Shown here one piece after another: positions 1 through 5,605 of a stretch of 6,300 bases of DNA; the stretch's first letter is position 1; every line of letters starts with the position of its first letter. Below the pieces are notes generated by a model. It was not told where the DNA came from. It did no database searches and saw only the letters and a program-made list of their open reading frames with translations. Both the position numbers and the translations under genes were made by a program. This stretch comes from Bacteroidota bacterium (GTDB lineage: Bacteria > Bacteroidota > Ignavibacteria > Ignavibacteriales > Ignavibacteriaceae): the NCBI GenBank assembly GCA_022567875.1, contig JADFGB010000071.1, positions 1 to 6,300 on the forward strand. The letters run 5' to 3'.

Positions 1-69
1 CGTTTGCTTATTTTTTATTCCAAAATTTGAGTCCAAAATATATAAAAATTTATCCAGAGTAAGAAACAC
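1..69 (-). CDS. Possible 5' end of a further operon gene (partial, uncertain)
   Basis: A minus-strand frame opens with GTG at 67-69, 10 bases after the permease stop, and stays open for 23 codons to the window edge (begins VFLTLDKFLYILDS). The sequence TGAG lies five bases before the GTG and could act as a weak ribosome site. Short gaps and non-ATG starts match the two genes before it, so a fourth transporter-operon gene is possible. The fragment matches no family I recognise and is too short to judge. A plus-strand frame also ends in this stretch (TAA at 60-62) and could instead be the tail of a convergent gene. Treat this as a pointer for whoever has the flanking sequence. Confidence 0.2.
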   Translation of the reverse strand, partial: MFLTLDKFLYILDSNFGIKNKQT

Positions 70-79
70 AAAAACTCAA

Positions 80-958
80 TTATTTAAATATCTTTTGGTA
101 AATATATACTATAATAAAAATTATGAAAGCAGAAACTACCGCAGTAGGACCACTTGAAAAATCAAATTTAAATGCCAAAAATAAAGATACAGGCGGAAGT
201 ATGGCACCTACAAGCATTGCAATAACTATTACTTGTCTCACTGATTTTGCTAACATAATTCCTATTACTGATGGGATAATTAAATATGCAAATGTAAAAA
301 CATCACCTACAAATCTTGTGGTTAATGAAATGCCAATTCCTACTACAATATAAAAAAGCAAAAGCCAAAAATGTGAGTTGATTCCGTGCGCTCTCGCAGT
401 TTCGGAATCAAATGTAACAAATTTTAATTGCTTTGAAAATATTGTAAAAACAGCAATTGTAAATAATAAAATACCTAAAAGAACAAAAACTTCAGTCTGC
501 CCAATAAAAAGTAAATCACCTTTCAATATAGCTTCAATTTCAGATACTTCTGCTACAGGACTTTTTTGAATAAACATTATTCTTGCAGAAATTGCTGTAA
601 CAAAAATAATTCCCAAAATACTATCCTGTGTTAATATCTTTTGTCTGTGTGTTTGTGAAAAAATAAGAACTACAATAATTGCAAATAATAGCGAGTAAAA
701 AGCAGGGTCAAAATGATGTTGGAAAGAATTAGCATTTGCTGTTCCTCCAAGAAGATTAGTCAACCAGTCTGATATATTAAATAAATGAAGAAAAGAAAAT
801 GCAACACCGGCCACTGCAACTTGAGTAAGCACAGCACCTAAAAAAACAACCCGTTGTGTTACTACAAAAGTACCGAGTAATGAACATATAATTCCTGCAA
901 TAATACTTCCTATAATTGCATAAGGGAAAAATTCTAAAACCTGGGATATAATTTCCAA
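80..958 (-). CDS. znuB: Metal ABC transporter permease (ZnuB/TroC type, ABC-3 family)
   Basis: This is the inner-membrane channel of a divalent-metal importer (zinc or manganese class); as a family rule it dimerises and couples to the ATPase encoded just upstream. The 292-residue length is normal. The protein is almost wholly hydrophobic, with about eight or nine membrane segments (roughly 12-32, 38-60, 86-102, 112-130, 152-174, 197-237 as two spans, 243-262, 268-288). The stretch D112-S113-I-L-G after the basic loop THRQK, and the C-terminal FDFSSGPTAV near 265-274, are typical of this family. A loop has HH at 81-82. The start is TTG (plus-strand CAA at 956-958): no in-frame ATG occurs before Met128, which would remove the first half of the membrane domain, and AAAGGA sits eight bases upstream. 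It lies 16 bases after the ATPase gene, last or next to last in the operon. The family is clear; zinc rather than manganese is inferred from context. Confidence 0.93.
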   Translation of the reverse strand: MEIISQVLEFFPYAIIGSIIAGIICSLLGTFVVTQRVVFLGAVLTQVAVAGVAFSFLHLFNISDWLTNLLGGTANANSFQHHFDPAFYSLLFAIIVVLIFSQTHRQKILTQDSILGIIFVTAISARIMFIQKSPVAEVSEIEAILKGDLLFIGQTEVFVLLGILLFTIAVFTIFSKQLKFVTFDSETARAHGINSHFWLLLFYIVVGIGISLTTRFVGDVFTFAYLIIPSVIGIMLAKSVRQVIVIAMLVGAILPPVSLFLAFKFDFSSGPTAVVSAFIIFIIVYIYQKIFK

Positions 959-966
959 AATTTAAT

Positions 967-972
967 TCCTTT
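967..972 (-). promoter_or_regulatory. Ribosome binding site of the permease gene
   Basis: Read on the minus strand this is AAAGGA, eight bases before the TTG at 958-956. It decides the start of the permease, because no usable ATG exists near the N-terminus. It lies in the 16-base gap after the ATPase stop codon. Confidence 0.7.
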
Positions 973-974
973 AC

Positions 975-1715
975 TTACTTAGATGTAATGATATATTCAT
1001 TATTAATTTTTCTCACTATAAAATCAGAAGAGTAAGCCTTTTTCAAATTATCCTCAGAAAGCACATCTTCAATTTTACCGAATTGGAAATAATTTTCATC
1101 CAGTAATATCAATTTATTAACTCCGTTGGCTACATCACTTAGTAAGTGGCTTACTAATATTATTGTAAGGTGTTTATCTTTATGAAGCTGATTTATTAAA
1201 GTGAGTAAGGAATGATGAGAAGGTGTGTCCATTCCGTTTGTCGGTTCATCCAGTATTAAAATATCAGGTTCAACGGCTAATGCTCTTGCAATAAGTGTCC
1301 TTTGTCTCTGTCCGCCAGATAGATTATTGTACAATTGATTTTCTAAATGAGAGATACCGACTTTTGTCAGGCATTCTTTTACAATATTTATATCATTATC
1401 CTTGGGCCTTTGCAGTGTTTTCATAAGTGGATATCTTCCCATCATTACAACATCAAAAACATTGTACGGTAAAAGGGGCTGCACAGTATCTCTTTGGGGT
1501 ACATATCCAAATCTTAATTGATCTTTTATTAGTTCACCTTTTATAGGAGAAAGAATTCCAAGTAATGTGTGTAATAATGTAGTTTTCCCTGCACCGTTCG
1601 GACCCACTAATCCTATATAATCATTTTCACAAATTTCTACATTTATATTTTCCGCAATTATTTTTTTACCGTATCCGATTGAAATATTTTTTAGTTCTAT
1701 AATTATCTCTTCCAA
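975..1715 (-). CDS. znuC: Metal ABC transporter ATP-binding protein (ZnuC/MntB type)
   Basis: This is the cytoplasmic ATPase that powers the metal importer. All ABC motifs are present and in order: Walker A GPNGAGKT at residues 38-45, Q-loop Gln74 (YVPQ), signature LSGGQ at 132-136, Walker B DILILDEP at 151-158 with catalytic Glu157, the D-loop around 159-163, and switch His190 (VSH). The segment VMMGRYP at 90-96 after the Q-loop is characteristic of the zinc/manganese/iron-chelate importers. The 246-residue length is usual. The start is TTG (plus-strand CAA at 1713-1715); the first in-frame Met is residue 91, after Walker A, so a later start cannot be right. CAGGT lies six bases upstream. 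The gene begins 12 bases after the binding-protein stop and is followed 16 bases later by the permease. It appears intact and active. Metal specificity cannot be read from this subunit. Confidence 0.95.
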   Translation of the reverse strand: MEEIIIELKNISIGYGKKIIAENINVEICENDYIGLVGPNGAGKTTLLHTLLGILSPIKGELIKDQLRFGYVPQRDTVQPLLPYNVFDVVMMGRYPLMKTLQRPKDNDINIVKECLTKVGISHLENQLYNNLSGGQRQRTLIARALAVEPDILILDEPTNGMDTPSHHSLLTLINQLHKDKHLTIILVSHLLSDVANGVNKLILLDENYFQFGKIEDVLSEDNLKKAYSSDFIVRKINNEYIITSK

Positions 1716-1721
1716 TATTTT

Positions 1722-1726
1722 ACCTG
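1722..1726 (-). promoter_or_regulatory. Ribosome binding site of the ATPase gene
   Basis: Read on the minus strand this is CAGGT, six bases before the TTG start at 1715-1713. It overlaps the 12-base gap after the binding-protein stop codon and supports the TTG start, which is also needed to keep the Walker A motif. Confidence 0.6.
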
Positions 1727-1727
1727 T

Positions 1728-2603
1728 TTAAATATTTGCTGTTATATTATTTACAATATAGTCCATCATATCAAAATAAGAATTAATACCTTCCATTCCC
1801 CAAATACCTACAGGTACTTTTAAGACCTTAACTCCGGTAATTTCAGCAATTTGATTAGGTGCTGAATCATCATAATAATTTTCCATTACAATCAATTTTA
1901 TTCCTAGTTTTTTAACAAGCCTAATTGTCTTTGCGTTGTGAGATGGTGAGGGCGGAATGCCCGGTTTTGGTTCAACATATCCTTTAATATTAAGATTAAA
2001 TTCGGTAGAAAAATAAATCCAGCTTGCATGAAAAAATACTACGGGTTTGCTCTCAGCAGTTTTCATCTTATTTTTCCAATCAATGATTTTCGAATCAAGT
2101 TTTTTAACATATTTTTCATAATTTTTTGTGAAATAATCTGCCTTATCAGGGTCTTCAGATATTAAAGCATCTAAAATTTCAGTTAACATTATTTTTACTT
2201 GATTAGGGGCAAGATAATAATGCGGATTACCATAAGGGTGAATATCTCCGTAACTGGCGTTTAATCTTTTGGTAGGGACTTCAAGTTTTTGTATCTCTTT
2301 TGATAAGTCAATTTCTTTTATGTCAGTATTCCTTGAACCGTCAATTAATTGTGGCAGCCATTTTTCCAATCCCAAACCAACTTTAAATACTAAATCGGCT
2401 TTTCTTAATTTTAACATATAACTTGGCAACACTTCCAAAAAGTGCGGATCTTGATTACCTCTGCAAAGGTAAACTATGTTTACTTCGTCTTTGCCTATGT
2501 TTTTAACAAGATCATAAATTATAGTAGTTGTAGTCACTACATTTATTTTTGCAAATGTGAGGCTACTAAGCAGGACTAATATTATCGTTAATATTTTTTT
2601 CAT
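1728..2603 (-). CDS. znuA: Periplasmic metal-binding protein of the ABC importer (ZnuA/TroA family)
   Basis: This protein captures a divalent metal ion in the periplasm and delivers it to the permease. Residues 1-18 form a Sec signal peptide (KK, a hydrophobic run, then LTFA) without a lipobox Cys, so the mature protein should be soluble, as in diderms. The family metal ligands are visible: His54 (DPH at 52-54), His128 (GNPH at 125-128), His192 (FFHASW) and an acidic fourth site at Glu241 or Asp245/Asp246 (MENYYDD). His122 in DIHPYGNPH is an extra possible ligand. EPKPGIPPSPSH (211-222) is also characteristic of a subgroup of this family. The long His/Asp-rich loop of classical ZnuA is absent, so zinc is favoured by gene context rather than by this protein alone; manganese remains possible. 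The ATG start has AGGAG seven bases upstream. The gene lies 24 bases after the porin and 12 before the ATPase. Confidence 0.93.
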   Translation of the reverse strand: MKKILTIILVLLSSLTFAKINVVTTTTIIYDLVKNIGKDEVNIVYLCRGNQDPHFLEVLPSYMLKLRKADLVFKVGLGLEKWLPQLIDGSRNTDIKEIDLSKEIQKLEVPTKRLNASYGDIHPYGNPHYYLAPNQVKIMLTEILDALISEDPDKADYFTKNYEKYVKKLDSKIIDWKNKMKTAESKPVVFFHASWIYFSTEFNLNIKGYVEPKPGIPPSPSHNAKTIRLVKKLGIKLIVMENYYDDSAPNQIAEITGVKVLKVPVGIWGMEGINSYFDMMDYIVNNITANI

Positions 2604-2610
2604 TTTAATT

Positions 2611-2615
2611 CTCCT
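2611..2615 (-). promoter_or_regulatory. Ribosome binding site of the metal-binding protein gene
   Basis: Read on the minus strand this is AGGAG, seven bases before the ATG at 2603-2601. It is the strongest Shine-Dalgarno match in the window and sits within the 24-base gap after the porin, as expected for translation of an internal operon gene. Confidence 0.75.
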
Positions 2616-2627
2616 AAAAAAATCATA

Positions 2628-3821
2628 CTAAAACGGATGCGCTTTGTGCGGTCCGAGTGAAAAAATCATCTTCAATGTTATACTTGTTTCCGATTCTTTT
2701 TTTATTCTGCCGAGCTTCGTAGTAAAACTTAAATGTTGTACTCCAAGTCGGAAAATTAAGGTATGTTCAACAGGGTAAAAACCGAACCAACCTGAAATTC
2801 CTTGAGTGTGATTTTGGTTGTCATTGCTTAATGAGTAAAAAGAGGGGTTATCTCCTATTATACCATCGGTATAATCATATTTAACACCAACTGAAAATTG
2901 TTTTTTAAATGCATAATCCAAATAAAGATAACCGCCGAATGTATTTATTGAATTTTGATTTAATATATTAGGTGGAAATCCTGTAGAAGTGTAAATACCT
3001 AATGCATCTCTATGGTTCAACAAACCGCCGCCCTGTATTGTTAAAGCAGTGTATTGATTTGGTCTATACTTATATTTAAAATCTAAACCCCCGTAAAAAT
3101 AATTTAATGTATTATCTGCCAATCCCAATTCAAATCCTGGCTTAATATAATTTTCAGATTTTGCGTGAACACCATAAGAGGCATTCAAACCAACTTCAAT
3201 ATTGGCGTAATCAGAAAGAGTAAAAAATGAAACGAGCCTGCCTACGAAAATAGGATTGGTTCCTCTCCAGTTGTTTACCATGTCTGAATTATCAGGGTCG
3301 GCTACTTCCGTTTTACTTATGGCATCACCCTTAAATATTCCTAAATCTAAAGAAGAATAAAAAGACTCGGTAGGTAAAATGAAGCTAAAATTAAATCCTA
3401 TATCATTAAATCCTTCCGAACCGAAATATATTTGGTGAAACAGTGGTCGGTTTATAAACGGCCAGGCATGTGCATGAACCTGATTTAATTTTCCGAATCC
3501 AACTAAATATTTACCTGCTTTAATTTGTATATCAAGAGGAAGTCCACGAACAATTGAGACATATAATTCTTCAACACCGAATATTCCATCTTCAAAAGAT
3601 ATATCGACAGTTCCTCTTGCGTATGGGTTTAAATAATCATCTATAAATAATTCAAGTTCAGGTGAATTGAAAATCAGTTTGCCTTTATCAATAACATCTT
3701 TACCTAAAAATGTTTGTGTGTTAAAAGTACCTATCAAACTAATATTTGGGTTTACATTAGATTGCGGTTTTACTTGTATATAAAAAAATAATATTGAAAA
3801 AATTGTTAACCAAAATTTCAT
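2628..3821 (-). CDS. Porin-like outer-membrane beta-barrel linked to the metal importer
   Basis: A probable outer-membrane channel of 397 residues. Residues 1-20 are a signal peptide (MKFW, hydrophobic core, KPQS). The rest alternates polar and aromatic or aliphatic residues in short strands separated by Gly/Asn/Asp turns, and the chain ends in Phe, the usual barrel-assembly signal. There is no TonB box or plug domain, which argues for a porin rather than a TonB-dependent receptor. Residues 24-31 (NPNISLIG) and the motif HAHAWPF at 116-122 stand out. From memory, similar N-terminal and H-x-H-x-W-P-F signatures occur in uncharacterised barrels beside zinc ABC transporters, but I could not search. 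Further His residues are at 129, 219, 270, 338, 353, 363, 392 and 395. The gene lies 24 bases upstream of the binding-protein gene on the same strand, so a role in letting zinc or another metal cross the outer membrane is inferred. ATG start; only a weak GAG six bases or so upstream. Confidence 0.8.
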   Translation of the reverse strand: MKFWLTIFSILFFYIQVKPQSNVNPNISLIGTFNTQTFLGKDVIDKGKLIFNSPELELFIDDYLNPYARGTVDISFEDGIFGVEELYVSIVRGLPLDIQIKAGKYLVGFGKLNQVHAHAWPFINRPLFHQIYFGSEGFNDIGFNFSFILPTESFYSSLDLGIFKGDAISKTEVADPDNSDMVNNWRGTNPIFVGRLVSFFTLSDYANIEVGLNASYGVHAKSENYIKPGFELGLADNTLNYFYGGLDFKYKYRPNQYTALTIQGGGLLNHRDALGIYTSTGFPPNILNQNSINTFGGYLYLDYAFKKQFSVGVKYDYTDGIIGDNPSFYSLSNDNQNHTQGISGWFGFYPVEHTLIFRLGVQHLSFTTKLGRIKKESETSITLKMIFSLGPHKAHPF

Positions 3822-3852
3822 TTTTTGCTCACTAAAAATAATTATGATAAAT

Positions 3853-3887
3853 ATTTTTTAAGCATTAAAAGTTGATACTTAAAAATA
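3853..3887. promoter_or_regulatory. A/T-rich inverted repeat upstream of the porin operon (candidate operator)
   Basis: TTTTTAAG (3855-3862) and CTTAAAAA (3878-3885) form an 8-base inverted repeat around a 15-base spacer, in the 87-base gap between the small protein and the porin. The arms extend to ATTTTTTAAG and CTTAAAAATA if one extra T is allowed. A weak minus-strand promoter-like pair, TTTAAT (3869-3864) and CATAAT (3846-3841) 17 bases apart, overlaps it. A metal-responsive operator is conceivable, but it does not match the Zur boxes I know. It could also be chance in AT-rich DNA. As a terminator it is poor: the stem is nearly all A-U. Confidence 0.22.
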
Positions 3888-3908
3888 GATTTATATTAGA
3901 TTTGATTC

Positions 3909-4262
3909 TTATGAGAATGTTGGAGGAGCTCGGGGAATTAAATTGGATTTAAGATAAGAGGGAGTAATTATGTTTACAAACACTATTTCAATATTTCCGA
4001 AATCAGATAAGTGTTCATTAGAAGAATGTGTTTTATCATAATTAATAACTGTTTGATTAAACTGATGAAGACTGCAATAAGAAAAGAAGTCATTAATTAA
4101 ATCTGTTTTTGTGGTTGAAGATGGAGTAGTATGGTTAAAGGTATAGTTATTGTCAAATTCATATTTATGAATATGAAATGCACCAATCATTGAAAAAATC
4201 AAAAACTCAGCTAATAAAAACATTACGAATTTTTGTTTGTATTTTCTTGATATATTATTCAT
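3909..4262 (-). CDS. Small membrane-anchored protein with His/Cys motifs, unknown function
   Basis: 117 residues from the chosen start. A short basic N-terminus (RKYKQK, 6-11) precedes one hydrophobic segment (about 12-29), followed at once by HIH at 30-32 and then a polar domain with His44, Cys63, His66 (CSLH), His79 and His84. The chain ends IPRAPPTFS. This layout (signal anchor, H-x-H, Cys/His in the middle, R-A/G-P-P near the C-terminus) recalls small DUF2946-like proteins found near metal-transport genes, but I cannot confirm that by search. The likely topology is a periplasmic domain held by a signal anchor or an uncleaved signal. An upstream ATG at 4340 would add 26 mostly polar, basic residues in front of the anchor and would place the start on a palindrome, so the ATG at 4262-4260 is preferred; neither has a Shine-Dalgarno site. 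It lies 87 bases upstream of the porin on the same strand. Metal handling is inferred only. Confidence 0.62.
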   Translation of the reverse strand: MNNISRKYKQKFVMFLLAEFLIFSMIGAFHIHKYEFDNNYTFNHTTPSSTTKTDLINDFFSYCSLHQFNQTVINYDKTHSSNEHLSDFGNIEIVFVNIITPSYLKSNLIPRAPPTFS

Positions 4263-4333
4263 TTCAATTTTTAATCTAATTATAAATTTATTGTTCTTCA
4301 AGGAAATTATTTTTAGTGGATTTTCCTTTATAC

Positions 4334-4345
4334 TTTGCATGCAAA
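4334..4345. promoter_or_regulatory. 12-base palindrome in the divergent spacer (candidate operator)
   Basis: TTTGCATGCAAA is a perfect palindrome in the 141-base spacer between the minus-strand small-protein gene and the plus-strand acyl-CoA dehydrogenase. Such a site could bind a dimeric regulator of one or both genes. Perfect 12-base palindromes are expected once or twice by chance in a window of this size, so position is the only argument for it. It does not resemble a canonical Zur or Fur box. The rest of the spacer is A/T-rich, and I see no confident promoter in it. Confidence 0.25.
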
Positions 4346-4403
4346 ACAGTTAAAACGTAAATTTAAAAAACTTTATTTCAATTTTATTCCAGATAAATAA
4401 TAA

Positions 4404-5573
4404 ATGGATAATTTCAAGGGAGTAGACTATTTTAATACCGAATCTCTTCTTACTCAAGAAGAAATAATGATTCGTGATACTGTAAGAATTTTTGTGACAA
4501 AGGAAGTATTACCTTTAATAGAAGAACATTACAGCAAAGGTTTATTTCCTATGCATTTAATTCCCCAAATGGCAGAGATGGGTTTGCTTGGACCTAACCT
4601 ACCGGAAGAATATGGTTGTGCAGGATTGAATAATGTAGCTTACGGATTAATGATGCAAGAATTAGAGAGAGGGGATAGTGGCATAAGAAGTTTTGCTTCA
4701 GTTCAGGGTTCGTTGGTAATGTATCCTATTTTTACTTTCGGTTCAGAAGAGCAAAAAAACAAATGGCTGCCTCTTTTGGCAAAAGGAGAGAAAATAGGAT
4801 GTTTCGGGTTAACCGAGCCTAATCACGGTTCTAATCCGGGAGGAATGGAATCAAAAGCAGTGAAAGTTGACGGCGGTTATATGCTAAACGGAGCTAAAAT
4901 GTGGATAACAAATGGCTCTATTGCCGATATTTCAATTGTTTGGGCTAAGTTAGAAGGCAAAGTAATAGGGCTTATTGTTGAAAAAGGATTCAAAGGGTTT
5001 ACCACTCCGGAAATTAGGGGTAAACATTCTTTACGTGCATCTATAACTTCAGAATTAATATTTGACGATGTTTTTGTTCCTGATGAAAATATTCTTCCTA
5101 AAACAACTGGCTTAAAAAATCCTTTGATGTGTCTCAATCAAGCTAGATACGGAATTGCCTGGGGTGTTGTGGGAGCAATGTTGACTTGCTATGAAACTGC
5201 ATTAAATTATGCTAAATCTAGAATACAATTTGAAAAACCGATTGCTGCCTTTCAAATGACACAAGAAAAATTAGTCTATTTTTTAACTGAAATAACAAAA
5301 GCTCAGTTATTAAATATTCAATTGGGAAGAATGAAGGATAACGGGACATTAAAGTTTACACAAGTTTCTTTAGCAAAAAGAAACAATTGCGAAAAAGCAT
5401 TGGAAATAGCAAGAATGAGTAGAGAAATTTTAGGAGCAAACGGAATTTCAAATGAATACCCAATAATGCGTCACTCAGCTAACCTTGAATCTGTGAAAAC
5501 ATACGAAGGTACACACGAAATGCACACACTAATTATTGGAGAAGACATAACGGGTTATTCTGCTTTTTTGTAA
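4404..5573 (+). CDS. gcdH: Acyl-CoA dehydrogenase, probable glutaryl-CoA dehydrogenase
   Basis: An FAD enzyme of 389 residues, normal for the family, predicted to oxidise and decarboxylate glutaryl-CoA to crotonyl-CoA in lysine/tryptophan or aromatic breakdown, passing electrons to an electron-transfer flavoprotein. The catalytic base is Glu368 in TYEGTHE (366-372). The FAD/substrate segment CFGLTEPNHGSNPGGM runs 133-148 and MWITN is at 166-170. Glutaryl-type residues are present: ELERGDSGIRS at 86-96 carries Glu88 and Arg95, matching human GCDH Glu87 and Arg94 (Arg94 holds the distal carboxylate of the substrate), and SVQGSLVMYPI (99-109) and Thr169 also fit. Retained Glu88 favours the decarboxylating form over the non-decarboxylating one of some anaerobes, as I recall that literature. 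The ATG at 4404 has an A-rich leader and no Shine-Dalgarno site. No ETF or other glutarate genes are in view. A different short-chain acyl-CoA substrate is the main alternative. Confidence 0.9.
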   Translation: MDNFKGVDYFNTESLLTQEEIMIRDTVRIFVTKEVLPLIEEHYSKGLFPMHLIPQMAEMGLLGPNLPEEYGCAGLNNVAYGLMMQELERGDSGIRSFASVQGSLVMYPIFTFGSEEQKNKWLPLLAKGEKIGCFGLTEPNHGSNPGGMESKAVKVDGGYMLNGAKMWITNGSIADISIVWAKLEGKVIGLIVEKGFKGFTTPEIRGKHSLRASITSELIFDDVFVPDENILPKTTGLKNPLMCLNQARYGIAWGVVGAMLTCYETALNYAKSRIQFEKPIAAFQMTQEKLVYFLTEITKAQLLNIQLGRMKDNGTLKFTQVSLAKRNNCEKALEIARMSREILGANGISNEYPIMRHSANLESVKTYEGTHEMHTLIIGEDITGYSAFL

Positions 5574-5605
5574 TAGCTTAAGCTGATTAACCTAACAAAA
5601 AAATT

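Noticed and set aside
3..62. Plus-strand frame ending at TAA 60-62, as the tail of a convergent gene
   Set aside because: Only 19 codons are visible, without recognisable sequence; it competes with an equally weak minus-strand frame, so it was not listed as a gene.
27..79. TTGAGT/ACTCAA inverted repeat after the permease, considered as an operon terminator
   Set aside because: Only six base pairs around a 41-base spacer, with no good T-tract; not convincing.
123..569. Plus-strand open frames opposite the permease
   Set aside because: They lie antisense to a strongly recognised membrane protein, have no family features and no ribosome site.
2628..3821. Reading the barrel as a TonB-dependent metal receptor
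   Set aside because: At 397 residues it is far too short, and no TonB box or plug domain is visible.
4263..4340. N-terminal extension of the small protein from the ATG at 4340
   Set aside because: It adds polar, basic residues before a good signal-anchor start, has no ribosome site and begins on a palindrome. It remains possible.
4877..5137. Minus-strand open frame inside the acyl-CoA dehydrogenase
   Set aside because: It is opposite conserved dehydrogenase sequence and shows no features of its own.
5575..5584. AGCTTAAGCT palindrome after the acyl-CoA dehydrogenase, considered as a terminator
   Set aside because: Ten bases with no loop and no T-tract after it cannot form a usable hairpin, and palindromes of this length are common by chance.
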